Assembly: GCA_039815685.1 (NCBI GenBank)
Contig: JBCBYV010000001.1
Span: 248,001 to 312,000 of the forward strand
Reading direction: 5' to 3'
Length of the DNA: 64,000 nt
DNA from: Thermohalobaculum sp039815685
GTDB taxonomy: Bacteria; Pseudomonadota; Alphaproteobacteria; Rhodobacterales; Rhodobacteraceae
Position numbers and translations under genes: made by a program. The notes beneath the pieces are model-generated. The model made no database searches. It worked only from the letters and a program-made list of their open reading frames with translations, and was not told the DNA's origin. Positions 49,819-59,168 of this stretch are shown piece after piece. Position 1 is the stretch's first letter, and every line of letters begins with the position of its first letter.

Positions 49819-50714
49819 CTGTCTCCCAGGACCCACCGGCCGCCGATGACGATGCGCTTGGCCCGAGGCGCGGGCCGGGGAGCCAGGGAACCTGGCGCGA
49901 CGCCCAGCCGCCGGTGCTCCCGCCGCTTACCCTGCGTGAGAAACTGCGTGGCTATGGGCGGCTTCTGGTCTTCATGGCGCTGACGGTCGTCTCGGTCGCG
50001 GTCTTTATCGCGGGCAGGTATCTGCGCCATTGGCTCGGCCATTCGGTGACATTCCATTTCTGGGTGGCGCGGCAATGGTCGCGGGGTGGGCTGTGGCTCG
50101 CGGGTCTCGATCGGCGGATCGAGGGCATGCCGGTATCGGGCGGAGCGCTGGTCGCGAACCATTGCTCTTGGCTCGATATCCTTTCGTTGCGCGCCGTGAC
50201 GCTGATGTATTTCGTCTCGAAGGCTGAGGTCGCGGACTGGCCCGGCGTCGGGTTCGTCACGCGCGTTACCGGCACGATCTTCATCGAACGTCGGCGGAGC
50301 CAGGCCAAGGCGCAGGAGGCGGTGCTCCGCTCCCGGATCGCGGCGGACCAACTCCTGATCTTCTTTCCAGAGGGCACCTCGACGGACGGGCAGCGCGTTC
50401 TGCCCTTCAAATCCTCGCTCTTCTCAGTGTTCTATGAGGACGGGAAGGGCGCTGATCTCCTCGTCCAGCCGGTCTCCATCGTCTACGAGCCCAACCCCGG
50501 CATCGGCCTGCCGAGCGACTTCTACGGCTGGTGGGGCGACATGCCGTTCTACGGTCACATCCTCGATGTCTTCGCGCGCTCGCGCCGGGGCCGCGTGACC
50601 ATCACCTTCCACCCCCCGGCCCGACCCGCTGACTTTTGGGACCGCAAGGCGCTGACCGAGCACTGCCAGCAGGCTGTGGCGCGGGGGCACTCGGCAACGC
50701 TTTCCGCGCCGTAG
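49815..50714 (+). CDS. olsA: Lyso-ornithine lipid O-acyltransferase
   Basis: 299 residues with a membrane helix at about 50-70. N-H116-CSWL-D121 is the HX4D catalytic motif of PlsC acyltransferases; FIERRRSQA and FFPEGTSTDGQ are the acceptor-binding motifs. OlsA adds the second acyl chain to lyso-ornithine lipid at the inner membrane. ATGA overlap with olsB makes them one operon; ornithine lipids often rise under phosphate starvation. Confidence 0.93.
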   Translation: MTVSQDPPAADDDALGPRRGPGSQGTWRDAQPPVLPPLTLREKLRGYGRLLVFMALTVVSVAVFIAGRYLRHWLGHSVTFHFWVARQWSRGGLWLAGLDRRIEGMPVSGGALVANHCSWLDILSLRAVTLMYFVSKAEVADWPGVGFVTRVTGTIFIERRRSQAKAQEAVLRSRIAADQLLIFFPEGTSTDGQRVLPFKSSLFSVFYEDGKGADLLVQPVSIVYEPNPGIGLPSDFYGWWGDMPFYGHILDVFARSRRGRVTITFHPPARPADFWDRKALTEHCQQAVARGHSATLSAP

Positions 50715-50734
50715 AGCCGGCGGTCGCGATGCGC

Positions 50735-50755
50735 GTCCCGGGCCTGACCCGGGAC
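50735..50755 (+). terminator. Hairpin after olsA
   Basis: GTCCCGGG-CCTGA-CCCGGGAC, perfect 8-bp arms 21 bases after the olsA stop. No T-run. It may end the olsBA transcript or be a member of the genome's hairpin repeats. Confidence 0.45.
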
Positions 50756-50912
50756 CTCGTGTTGCAACAGGAGAGCCCCTGCCAGATCCGCGGGGGCCCG
50801 CTGTTGTTTTCTCCATCAATGCTCGAAAGCCTCTTTGATTGGGCGGTTTGGCCGTTCTTGCCTCTCGCGTGATGGCCGCGGATACTGGCGTCGAACAATC
50901 CTCGAGGATCTC

Positions 50913-52340
50913 ATGCAAGACGGCAGCAGCCTTCCCGCGCAGCGTGGCCCTGCCACGCCGGCGATCAGTCTCGATCAATCGCCGGACCCGAGCATCCATA
51001 CCCCTGCAGGTCTCTCGGACTGGCTGCGCCAGCATGCGGTGGACGAGGCGGAATGCGTGACGCCCGACTTCGCCGGGATCGGGCGGGGCAAGGTCATGCC
51101 CACGTCGAAGTTCGTTAAGTTCGCGCCGATCTTCCTGCCGACCTCACTCTTCTTCCTGACGATCACCGGCGGCTACCCGGATATCGACAACTTCACCGAG
51201 TACGACACGGATGCGGATCTCTGGCTGCGCCCGGACCTCTCTACGGCCCGCGCCGTGCCTTGGGCCAATGACCGGTCGGTGCAGGTCATCCACGATGTGT
51301 GCGACCGGGAGGGGACGCTGATCGACTTCGCCCCACGCTCGGTCCTCCATCGCGTGCTGGAACACTATGCGGCAAAGGGCTGGAAGCCGGTCGTGGCGCC
51401 GGAGATAGAGTTCTATCTTACGCGGCCGAACACCGACCCGGATTATCCGCTCGAGCCGCCAGTCGGACGGTCCGGCCGGTCGCCGCAGAAGGCGCAGGCC
51501 TATTCGATCTCGGCCGTCGATGAGTACGACACGGTGATCGAGCACATCTACGACTATGCCGAAGCGCTGGGGCTCGAGATCGACACGATCATCCAGGAGG
51601 CTGGGGCGGCGCAGCTAGAGGTTAATCTTCGCCACGGGGACCCGATGGCGCTGGCGGATCAGGTCTTTCTCTTCAAGCGGCTTATCAGGGAAGCGGCTCT
51701 AAGATGCGGGGTCTACGCGACATTCATGGCGAAACCCCATGAGAACCAACCGGGCTCCGCGATGCATATCCATCAGAGTGTGGTGGACGCCGAGACGGGC
51801 GCATCGCTCTTCTCCGAGGCTGATGGGTCGGCGTCACCGCTCTTTCACCACTTTATCGGCGGTCAGCAGACCTATCTCCGTGCCGCCTGCTGCCTGATGG
51901 CGCCGTATGTGAATAGCTACAGGCGCTTGGTGCCGGGTCTTACAGCGCCGATCAATCTCGACTGGGGGCGGGACAACCGGACCACGGGCCTGCGCGTGCC
52001 GATCAGCGAGCCTGAGGCGCGGCGGGTCGAGAACCGGGTCGTGGGTGCCGATGCCAACCCTTATCTCGCCATCGCCGGCACGCTCGCTGCCGGGTATCTC
52101 GGCATGGTAGAGGGGCTGAGCCCCCGCGAGGAGGTGCGGACCGACAGCTACGACCGTGACCGCGGGCTTCCCTATGGGCTCCTTGAAGCGGTGGAGGAGT
52201 TCAAGCAGTGCGAAGCACTCTGCGACGTCCTCGGCCCCGGCTTCTCGAACCTCTACGCCGCTGTGAAGCTGCATGAATACGAGGAATTCATGCAGGTCAT
52301 CAGCCCCTGGGAGCGCGAGCACCTGCTCTTGAACGTCTGA
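50913..52340 (+). CDS. Glutamine synthetase family protein (PuuA-like)
   Basis: 475 residues; CGAGGATC stands just before the ATG. The GS catalytic domain is seen in VVAPEIEFYL (metal Glu), QEAGAAQLEVNLRHGDP, ATFMAKPHENQPGSAMHIHQSV (catalytic loop, His) and LDWGRDNRTTGLRVP. ENRVVGADANPYLAIAG closes the site. The sequence is closer to gamma-glutamylpolyamine synthetases than to GlnA. It could glutamylate putrescine, another amine or an amino alcohol; no pathway partner flanks it. Confidence 0.88.
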   Translation: MQDGSSLPAQRGPATPAISLDQSPDPSIHTPAGLSDWLRQHAVDEAECVTPDFAGIGRGKVMPTSKFVKFAPIFLPTSLFFLTITGGYPDIDNFTEYDTDADLWLRPDLSTARAVPWANDRSVQVIHDVCDREGTLIDFAPRSVLHRVLEHYAAKGWKPVVAPEIEFYLTRPNTDPDYPLEPPVGRSGRSPQKAQAYSISAVDEYDTVIEHIYDYAEALGLEIDTIIQEAGAAQLEVNLRHGDPMALADQVFLFKRLIREAALRCGVYATFMAKPHENQPGSAMHIHQSVVDAETGASLFSEADGSASPLFHHFIGGQQTYLRAACCLMAPYVNSYRRLVPGLTAPINLDWGRDNRTTGLRVPISEPEARRVENRVVGADANPYLAIAGTLAAGYLGMVEGLSPREEVRTDSYDRDRGLPYGLLEAVEEFKQCEALCDVLGPGFSNLYAAVKLHEYEEFMQVISPWEREHLLLNV

Positions 52341-52370
52341 GGAGCAGCGCGAGGGCGCGGCCGGGCGCGC

Positions 52371-52414
52371 AAGACTTTTGAGAAAGTCTTACAAATTCCT
52401 TGAAAGGAATTTGT
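52371..52414. terminator. Twin hairpins between convergent genes
   Basis: Two perfect hairpins side by side: AAGACTTT-TGAG-AAAGTCTT (52371-52390) and ACAAATTCCT-TGAA-AGGAATTTGT (52391-52414). Both have 4-base loops. The first follows the glutamine synthetase stop by 31 bases and the second ends 4 bases from the ThiE-like stop. A bidirectional terminator is likely. The AT content is very different from the flanks. Confidence 0.65.
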
Positions 52415-52418
52415 GCGC

Positions 52419-53033
52419 CTAGCGGATGGCTTCGGCGAAGGCGGGCAGGCTGCTTGCCGGGGCGGACCAGACGGTGTCCGGGTCAGGCACCAGGAAGTCG
52501 GCCGCATCGGCGAGGCGCCGGGCAGTGGCAAGATCGACGCCTCCCTCGGCCACCGCCGGCGTCTCAATCATCTCGGCCCACCATCGGAAGAGTGCGTCGT
52601 CTGCCCGCCCTTCTGACGGCGCACCATCGGCGCTGAGCGGGCCGAGGGTCACGTAGTCCGCACCTGCCTCCGCCAGCGTCATGGCGCGGTGGCGGGTGGT
52701 GCCGCCGGCCGCGCCGATGATCCGGTCCTTGCCGAGGCTCTTCCGCAGCTTCTTGACGCTCGCGTGGTTCGCCGCGAGGTGGACACCGTCGAGACCCAGA
52801 GGCTCAACCATCTCGACCCTATCTGTGATCACCAGCGGCACATCGGCCGCGTGGCAGATCGGCATGAGGAGGTTGACTGCCCGGGTCCAGTCGTCATCGT
52901 CCCTCGTCGCAAGATCGAGCCGGAGGCAGGCGACGAGTCCGAGCCCCAGCGCCGCCTCGAGACCCGGCAGGATGGCCGCCACATCGCCCTCGCGCGGGGT
53001 GACGAGGTAGAGACGTGGGGCGTCATCGGGCAT
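52419..53033 (-). CDS. Thiamine phosphate synthase-like protein
   Basis: 204 residues; AAAGGAAG precedes the ATG. It has the TIM-barrel signature: YLVTPREGD, VPLVITDRVEMVEPLGLDGVHLAANHA, GAAGGTTRHRAMTLAEAGADYVTLGPL and AVAEGGVD. It matches the ThiE/TenI fold, which joins HMP-PP and THZ-P. The phosphate-binding loop differs from classical ThiE, so it may be a ThiE-like paralogue. No other thi genes are adjacent. Confidence 0.78.
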   Translation of the reverse strand: MPDDAPRLYLVTPREGDVAAILPGLEAALGLGLVACLRLDLATRDDDDWTRAVNLLMPICHAADVPLVITDRVEMVEPLGLDGVHLAANHASVKKLRKSLGKDRIIGAAGGTTRHRAMTLAEAGADYVTLGPLSADGAPSEGRADDALFRWWAEMIETPAVAEGGVDLATARRLADAADFLVPDPDTVWSAPASSLPAFAEAIR

Positions 53034-53098
53034 TCGTTTCTTCCTTTGACCGGCCCGCAGGGGACGCCGCGAGCCTTGGCGCTTCGGTCGCTCTGCTG

Positions 53099-53539
53099 TC
53101 AACCGATGTGCGGAACCGGGCGCCAGTCGGGCGGGGCCATCTCGAAGCCGGAGAACTCGAAACCCGGTGACACGGTGCAGCCGACGAGGGTGTAGGCGCC
53201 GAGCGAGCAGGCCGTCTGCCACCACCCTTCGGGTACGGTGAGCTGCGGCCGCTGACCGGCGGCAAGCTCGGGGCCGAGGACATGGGCCTCCGCGTCGTGG
53301 CCGTTGGGTGAGAGGCTGAGGGAAAGCGGGCCGCCCGCGTACCAGTGCCAGATCTCGGCGGCATCCACCCGGTGCCAGTGCGAAACCTCGCCCGCATCAA
53401 GCAGGTAGTAGATCGCCGTGCCCGCCGCCCGCTCACCCTCAGCCGCAGGCGCGCGCCAAGTCTCCTTGAACCAGCCGCCCTCGGGATGTGGTGCCAGGTC
53501 GAGCACCCGGATGATCTCCTGAGCTGTGAGTGTCGTCAT
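53099..53539 (-). CDS. Cupin domain protein (DUF985)
   Basis: 146 residues starting MTTLTAQEII; GGGGAGG lies very close to the ATG, so a TTG five codons upstream is an alternative start. LAPHPEGGWFKETWRAP and AIYYLLDAGEVSHWHRVDAAEIWHWYAGGPL give the His-rich DUF985 cupin core, and FEMAPPDW the end. The function of the family is uncertain. It follows the ThiE-like gene with 65 bases between. Confidence 0.85.
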   Translation of the reverse strand: MTTLTAQEIIRVLDLAPHPEGGWFKETWRAPAAEGERAAGTAIYYLLDAGEVSHWHRVDAAEIWHWYAGGPLSLSLSPNGHDAEAHVLGPELAAGQRPQLTVPEGWWQTACSLGAYTLVGCTVSPGFEFSGFEMAPPDWRPVPHIG

Positions 53540-53644
53540 GGCCTCCCCAATCAACCTGCATAACCCTGATCCGCCATTTGCCCTCGATCAAGGCTTCGGG
53601 CGCCTGGTCGCGCGATCCTAGGACCACAAAGAACGGAGGACGCC

Positions 53645-54052
53645 ATGCTGAGCCTGACGCGCGAGACCCTGGACTGGATCGTCCTGAAGGCTCAGGCCTT
53701 CGATGCCAAGGACATGGATACGATGGAGGAGGGGGGCGAGGACGACGGCGCCGATGCGCTGAGCGTGCTCGAAGACCGGCCTGACGATGCCACCGAGGCG
53801 GAGCTTCACAGCTGGATCGACGACCTCAATGACCGGCAGGCGGCCGAACTCGTGGCCCTCTATTGGGTGGGGCGCGGGGATCGGGAGGCCGAGGAGTTCG
53901 CCGAGGTCGTCGAGGACGCGCGGGCGGCGAAAACTGCGCCGACGTCCGATTACCTGATGGGCGTGCCGCTCCTCGGTACCTATCTCGAAGCGGGCCTCGA
54001 CAAGATCGACGCGCTCGATGAGAAGGCCGCCCAGCTCGAAGACGAGCTCTGA
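53645..54052 (+). CDS. DUF3775 family protein
   Basis: 135 residues, strongly acidic. LSLTRETLDWIVLKAQAFDAKD and EAELHSWIDDLNDRQAAELVALYWVGRGD are the typical conserved blocks, then SDYLMGVPLLGTYLEAGLD. CGGAGG precedes the ATG. The function is unknown; it is convergent with the aldolase gene. Confidence 0.85.
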   Translation: MLSLTRETLDWIVLKAQAFDAKDMDTMEEGGEDDGADALSVLEDRPDDATEAELHSWIDDLNDRQAAELVALYWVGRGDREAEEFAEVVEDARAAKTAPTSDYLMGVPLLGTYLEAGLDKIDALDEKAAQLEDEL

Positions 54053-54073
54053 GCGAGGCGGCCCCAGCAGCCG

Positions 54074-55003
54074 TCAGGCCTTGCCGCGGTAGATGTCGAC
54101 GAGTTTGCCGAGCATGTCGAGCGCCTCATCGCGTGGGCGCTGGAATGTGTTGCGCCCGATGATCGAGCCGTTGCCGCCGCCGTCGCGGATGGCGCGGGCA
54201 TCGTCGTAGACGCTGTCGGAGCCCTTCTTGGAGCCGCCCGAGAAGACGATCAGGCGGCGGCCGTTGAAGGCGGCCTTGACGCAGTCGGCCACGCGCGCGG
54301 CCTGGCTCGAGATGTCGATCTTCTCGTCCTTGTAGACCTTCTTGGCTTCCTTGAGCTCGAGATGGTCGGTCGAGAGCTTCACCTTGATCACATGCGCGCC
54401 GAGGAGGGCCGCGATCTGCGTGGCATAGGCGGCGATGTCGATGGCGGTCTCGCCGTCCTTCGTCAGGCTCTCGCCGCGGGGGTAGGACCAAATCACCGTG
54501 GCGATGCCGAGGGCCGCGGCCTCGTTCCGCATCTCCGCGATCTCCTCGAACATGTCGAGGCCGGCGCTGCTCCCGGGATAGATCGTGAAACCGATGGCCG
54601 CACAGCCGAGGCGGGCGGCATCGTCAACGCTCGCGGTGATCGCCTGGTCCTTCGGCGCTTCGGAGGGGATAAGGGAGTTCGCGCTGTTGACCTTCAGGAT
54701 TGTGGGGATCTGGCCTGCGAAGGTATCCGCCCCCGCCTCGATCATGCCGAGCGGCGCGGCATAGGCATTCAGCCCCGCATCGATCGCGAGCTGATAGTGG
54801 TAATGCGGGTCATAGGCTGCCGGGTTCGGCGCGAAGCTGCGGGCGGGGCCATGCTCGAAACCCTGATCGACGGGCAGGATGATCATCTTGCCCGTGCCGC
54901 CGAGTTTGCCGGTCATCAGCATCTGGCAGAGCTTGCCCTTCACGCCGGGGTTCTCGCCCTCATACATGCTCAGGATCTTCTGGACGGCGCGGCTCGCTTT
55001 CAT
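54074..55003 (-). CDS. fba: Class I fructose-bisphosphate aldolase
   Basis: 309 residues of the DhnA/FbaB type. MIILPVDQGFEHGP, AYDPHYHYQLAIDAGLNAY and HVIKVKLSTDHLELKE (with the Schiff-base Lys) are diagnostic, as is RLIVFSGGSKKGSD. It splits fructose 1,6-bisphosphate into two trioses. GAGGAGACC lies before the ATG. It belongs with pgk, gap and tkt on the same strand. Confidence 0.93.
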   Translation of the reverse strand: MKASRAVQKILSMYEGENPGVKGKLCQMLMTGKLGGTGKMIILPVDQGFEHGPARSFAPNPAAYDPHYHYQLAIDAGLNAYAAPLGMIEAGADTFAGQIPTILKVNSANSLIPSEAPKDQAITASVDDAARLGCAAIGFTIYPGSSAGLDMFEEIAEMRNEAAALGIATVIWSYPRGESLTKDGETAIDIAAYATQIAALLGAHVIKVKLSTDHLELKEAKKVYKDEKIDISSQAARVADCVKAAFNGRRLIVFSGGSKKGSDSVYDDARAIRDGGGNGSIIGRNTFQRPRDEALDMLGKLVDIYRGKA

Positions 55004-55225
55004 GGCGGTCTCCTCAGGGGATGGGCGTCGGTGGGATGTTGGCAGTCGGGTAGCGTGGGGCTCGCCGGCCGGTCAAGCGGCGAGCGTGCGAGGCGGCAAG
55101 GACGTTTCGAAATCAACTGGAATGTCCGGAGACCTGGGACATCGGTCGGGTAGGATCCCGGCCGATGCGTTTCCGGCACTGTGTTGCCCGTCACCGAGAG
55201 GGCGGCAGCAGGGGCGCTTGGCCGA

Positions 55226-56851
55226 CTACTCGGCGGAGATCCGTGCCGCGAGACCGCCTTCGATCCAGGTCTCGAGCGCCCGGGCCGACATCGCTGCGGT
55301 CGCGTCCGCCCAGGTTACGGCTTCGTCCGGGCGCTTGGCGTAGCGGTTGTCGAGGCGGCGGATGAGGGCGGCGGCGCCCCGGTCCCCGCCCGCTGCGGCG
55401 AGCGTCGCCCAGTAGAGCGCGCTCTCGTAGCTGCGCGGCCCCTTGCTGCCTGAGACGAGTTTCTCGGCCAGGCTGCGCATGCCGGCGATATCGCCGTCGG
55501 CAATGAGCGCCGGGTCCTCGATCACACCTGCGACCTCTTCCTGCAGATCCAGGATCTCGCCCAGCGAGAGCTCGGCCTCCATGGCATCTGCGATGGGGGC
55601 GGCAGACGCTTCTCCTTCGGCAAGCGCGGTCAGCGCGGCGACGTAGGCATCGACCATCGCACCCTCTGCCATCAGCGCCTCGGCGAGCAGGAGCGCTGCG
55701 GCGCCGGACCCCCCTTCTGCCAGCGGCTCGAGCAGCTCGATGCCGTCGCGACGGGCGCGCGGGGCGCCGATGCCCGAGAGGAGCGCCTGGCCCACTTCCA
55801 ACCGTTCCTCATCGCTGAGGGAATCCGGCGTCTCCGCCGCCTTCGTGAGAAGTGCGGGGTCAAGGAGTGCGTCGCGGGCGGCGGGCACGGCGCCCACCCG
55901 CGGGGCGAGGAGGGCGATGGCGGCGGCGGGGTCGTCCAGCGCATCGGCGCCGAGGCGAACGGGCGCCGGCGGTGCCAGCGTCACGACCAGCCGGTCCTTC
56001 TCCTCGAAAAAGCGGCCAAGCGCGGCGGTCAGCTCCTCGGCGAAGGCCAGTTCTTCCGGTGTCGGCGTGCGACTGCCGTTCTCTGTCAGGCCTTGCATGA
56101 TGCCTGCCTGCGCGATGGCCGGGATCGCGGCGGGATCGCCGATCTGCGCTGCGACCAAAGGCTCGACCGCCTCGAAGATGCCCCGGTTCTCGACGACGAT
56201 TTCGGCGCCGGAGAGGATGGCGACGACCTCCGCGTCCTCCACGCTCTCAGCGTCGACGCTCTCTTCCACATCGACGCCCATGAACCAGAAATAGTCGAAA
56301 TCCGCGGCGATGCTGACGAGCGCGCCGTTCGTGATCGCGGCCGAGAGATCGAGATTGAGGGCGGAGCTGCGGTCGTCATAGGCGACGTCGATCGTCACCG
56401 TGTCCGCCTCGATCACCGGGTAGCCGAGCGCGCCGACCAGCGCGGCGGGCTCGGGCTCGAGGCAGGCGACCGGCATGGTAGCGCCGCCGAGGCCGATGGT
56501 GACGTCCGCCCGATCGAAACGCCCGCCATTGGCCAACGTCACGCGCTCGATCCCGATCACGCAGGCCCGCGCCTCGTCATGCGGCAGCTCCGGCCGGAAG
56601 GTAAGGCCCGAGATCGTGATCTCGCCCGACCGCGGATCGACGGCGATGCCGTCATAGGTGAGCTCGATCGCACTCCGGGCGAAGCCGAGGCCGGTCTGGA
56701 TCAGGAGCTGGGCGAAGAGGCGACCGAACTCCCATTCCGGCACCTGCTGTGCTGCCGTGCGCCCCGCCGGCGCGAAGGCGAGCAGGGATGCGAGCGCCGT
56801 CGCGGTCGCAAGACGCGTGGCGGTGCGAATGGAAGGCAGTGTCGTGGTCAT
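55226..56851 (-). CDS. Periplasmic protein with C-terminal Sel1-like repeats
   Basis: 541 residues with a signal peptide ending in RTAAQ. The N-terminal half is beta-rich and may be an adhesin- or AsmA-like domain (LTYDGIAVDPRSGEITISGLTFRP...IERVTLANGGRFDRADVTI). The C-terminal part from about 360 is helical with GIELLEPLAEGGSGAAALLLAEALMAEG, typical of Sel1/TPR-like repeats, and ALYWATLAAAGGDRGAA. The function is unknown. It lies between fba and pgk and is divergent in composition (Ala/Glu-rich). Confidence 0.75.
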   Translation of the reverse strand: MTTTLPSIRTATRLATATALASLLAFAPAGRTAAQQVPEWEFGRLFAQLLIQTGLGFARSAIELTYDGIAVDPRSGEITISGLTFRPELPHDEARACVIGIERVTLANGGRFDRADVTIGLGGATMPVACLEPEPAALVGALGYPVIEADTVTIDVAYDDRSSALNLDLSAAITNGALVSIAADFDYFWFMGVDVEESVDAESVEDAEVVAILSGAEIVVENRGIFEAVEPLVAAQIGDPAAIPAIAQAGIMQGLTENGSRTPTPEELAFAEELTAALGRFFEEKDRLVVTLAPPAPVRLGADALDDPAAAIALLAPRVGAVPAARDALLDPALLTKAAETPDSLSDEERLEVGQALLSGIGAPRARRDGIELLEPLAEGGSGAAALLLAEALMAEGAMVDAYVAALTALAEGEASAAPIADAMEAELSLGEILDLQEEVAGVIEDPALIADGDIAGMRSLAEKLVSGSKGPRSYESALYWATLAAAGGDRGAAALIRRLDNRYAKRPDEAVTWADATAAMSARALETWIEGGLAARISAE

Positions 56852-56955
56852 GCATCTCTCCGTCGCTGTCGTGGCGGGCGGAACCTATGCCGCCCTTGCG
56901 CCAGGTATCGTGACAATTCGCCGTAAATCTGGCGGCGATGCCGTAGGTGTCTTGC

Positions 56956-58167
56956 TCAGCTTGTCGGCGCGAGTGCCGCAACGCCTGGCAGGGTCTTGCC
57001 CTCAAGCCATTCGAGGAACGCGCCGCCCGCCGTCGAGACATAGGAAAAGCGCGCCGCAGCACCTGAGCCGTTGAGCGCTGCCACCGTGTCCCCACCGCCC
57101 GCGACCGAGAGGAGGCTGCCCGCCTCGGTCAGCTCGGCGGCGGCGAGGGCTGCGGCATCGGTTGCCGCGTTGAAGGGCTGGATCTCGAAGGCGCCGAGGG
57201 GGCCGTTCCAGACGAGTGTTCGTGCCGCCTCGAACCGCGCGCGGATATCCGCCACGGCGTCAGGGCCTGCATCGAGGATCATCGCGTCCGGCGGGCAGGC
57301 ATCGGCCGGCACTGTCTCGCTCGCGGCGCCCTCGGCGAATTCGCGTGCCACGACTACGTCGCTAGGGAGCACGATCTCGCATCCTGCGGCCGCGGCCTTG
57401 TCGATGATCTCCTTCGCTGTGCCAGTGAGATCATGCTCGCAAAGGGATTTGCCCACGGGCTTGCCCTGCGCGGCCAGGAAAGTGTTCGCCATGCCGCCCC
57501 CGATCACGATCTGGTCGACGCGCCCCATGAGGTTGCCCAGGAGCTCGAGCTTCGTCGATACCTTGGCGCCGCCCACGACGGCGACAACCGGCCGCTCCGG
57601 CGCGCCGAGCGCCTTTTGCAGCGCCTCCAGCTCGGACTGCATCAGGAGGCCGGCGGCGGAGGGCAGGCGGCGCGCGATTCCCTCGGTAGAGGCATGGGCG
57701 CGGTGCGCGGCGGAGAAGGCGTCGTTGACGTAGATGTCGCCCATCGTGGCAAGCTGGTCGGCGAAGGCGCGATCGTTCGTTTCCTCGCCCGCGTGAAAGC
57801 GCGTATTCTCGAGCAACAAGACCTGGCCGTTTGTGAGCCGCTCGACCGCTTCCTCTGCCAGCGGACCGACGCAATCCGGGGCGACCATGACGTTGGGCGC
57901 ATCCGCAGCCTCTGCCAGTGCCGCCTGGAGCGCGTCTGCGACCTGGCCGAGCGACATCTCAGCGTTCGGCGTGCCCTTCGGACGGCCGAAATGCGCGAGC
58001 AGGATGGGCAGGCCGCCGCGCTTCATGACGGTCGCGATCGTCGGGACATGGGCGCGGATGCGGGTGTCGTCCGTGACCTGGCCGTTCTTGACGGGAACGT
58101 TGAGGTCGACACGGATCAGCACGCGCTTTCCTGCAAGGTCGAGATCGTCGAGCGTCCGAAATTCCAT
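56956..58167 (-). CDS. pgk: Phosphoglycerate kinase
   Basis: 403 residues; AGGAGGGGCCC directly precedes the chosen ATG, although the frame is open further upstream through another gene. KRVLIRVDLNVPVKNG is the family start, ILLAHFGRPKGT the substrate loop, and SVAGGGDTVAAL the C-terminal nucleotide part. It makes ATP from 1,3-bisphosphoglycerate, or runs in reverse in the Calvin cycle. Confidence 0.97.
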   Translation of the reverse strand: MEFRTLDDLDLAGKRVLIRVDLNVPVKNGQVTDDTRIRAHVPTIATVMKRGGLPILLAHFGRPKGTPNAEMSLGQVADALQAALAEAADAPNVMVAPDCVGPLAEEAVERLTNGQVLLLENTRFHAGEETNDRAFADQLATMGDIYVNDAFSAAHRAHASTEGIARRLPSAAGLLMQSELEALQKALGAPERPVVAVVGGAKVSTKLELLGNLMGRVDQIVIGGGMANTFLAAQGKPVGKSLCEHDLTGTAKEIIDKAAAAGCEIVLPSDVVVAREFAEGAASETVPADACPPDAMILDAGPDAVADIRARFEAARTLVWNGPLGAFEIQPFNAATDAAALAAAELTEAGSLLSVAGGGDTVAALNGSGAAARFSYVSTAGGAFLEWLEGKTLPGVAALAPTS

Positions 58168-58208
58168 GGGCCCCTCCTGGCTGGCGGTGCCCCGGTTCTC
58201 GGGTCCGT

Positions 58209-58232
58209 CCGGCCCGCCGTCAAGCGGGCCGG
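58209..58232 (-). repeat. GC-rich hairpin between GNAT and pgk
   Basis: CCGGCCCGC-CGTCAA-GCGGGCCGG, perfect 9-bp arms, in the 110-base gap between the GNAT stop and the pgk start. It may end the GNAT transcript. Confidence 0.45.
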
Positions 58233-58277
58233 GGCAGGGTTTCGTGAGGCCGAGCCGAGCGCTCGGCCGCCTCGCTC

Positions 58278-58868
58278 CTATCGCGCACCGATGGGCTTCA
58301 GCATGAGTACCCAGTCGGTACCCTCGCTTTCCCACTCGCCCTTCACCATCGCGCGCCGCTCGGCCTCCTCGAAGCCGAAGCGCTCGTATAGACGGCGGGC
58401 GCCGGTGTTGTTGTCCGCCACGATGATGGAGAGCGTCTTGCAGCCCATGCCGAGCGCGATCTCCTCGGCGAGGGTGAGGAGCTTCGTGCCCCACCCCTCG
58501 CCCCGGTGATGCGCGCGTGTCGCGAGGACATGGACATACCAGGTCCCCGGCGCCGCGTTCTCGAGTTCCTGCAGCGGACGGAAGAGCGGCTCGAAATCCT
58601 CGGGGATCGGCTCCGGCTCGTCCGGCAGCCGCTCGCCGCGGAGGCCCGCTACAGGCGCGTCGCCCTCGATGGCGACGATCCACTTGCCCTCGGCCGCTGC
58701 CTTCCCCTGACGGTCGGCCCCGCGCACCCACGGATCTTCGCTGGGTGCTGCATCCTTGGTCCAGGTATAGAGCGCCAGCCCCTCGCTTGCCGCCTCGATC
58801 AACTCCGCCAGGATCGCGCCCTCGTCCGCACGAGCGATCCGGAACTGGTTTGCGATGTCCTTCATCAT
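58278..58868 (-). CDS. GNAT family N-acetyltransferase
   Basis: 196 residues; AAGGAG is five bases before the first ATG. After a lead AILAELIEAASEGLALYTWTKD, a Glu/Pro-rich insertion follows, then WYVHVLATRAHHRGEGWGTKLLTLAEEIA (acetyl-CoA loop) and IIVADNNTGARRLYERFGFEEAE. The acceptor is unknown. It lies between pgk and gap on the same strand. Confidence 0.88.
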   Translation of the reverse strand: MMKDIANQFRIARADEGAILAELIEAASEGLALYTWTKDAAPSEDPWVRGADRQGKAAAEGKWIVAIEGDAPVAGLRGERLPDEPEPIPEDFEPLFRPLQELENAAPGTWYVHVLATRAHHRGEGWGTKLLTLAEEIALGMGCKTLSIIVADNNTGARRLYERFGFEEAERRAMVKGEWESEGTDWVLMLKPIGAR

Positions 58869-59168
58869 GACTACTCCTTCTCACGCAGGAGCACTTGCGC
58901 CCGGCCGCGTGAGTCCAGAAGCATCACCAGCGTGATTGCGCCGTGAATTCCGTCACTGGGTTTCAACCTAAGCGCGATGAGCGGGCGTCCGGCGGGTCAG
59001 GTCGTGGGGTGGCGGCAATATCCTCGGCAAACCTCGCCTGCCTCAGGTCTTGGGCGTCGGGGTCCCAACAGAAGCGTCCCCACGGCGCAGATGGCGCCGT
59101 GGGTGGGGTTGCTCAGGGTCGGCCGCGCCGCCCGGGACCGTCGCCGGGCTCCTCACGACCCAGATCTC
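58869..59168. other. Gap between gap and GNAT, with a terminator-like hairpin
   Basis: 300 bases. A perfect 10-bp inverted repeat CCCACGGCGC-AGATG-GCGCCGTGGG at 59079-59103 lies 66 bases beyond the gap stop and could end that transcript; no U-run. Nothing else coding. Confidence 0.4.

Noticed and set aside
56956..58884. Extended 642-codon version of pgk
   Set aside because: The extra N-terminus overlaps the GNAT gene in another frame; AGGAGG directly before the internal ATG fixes the true start.
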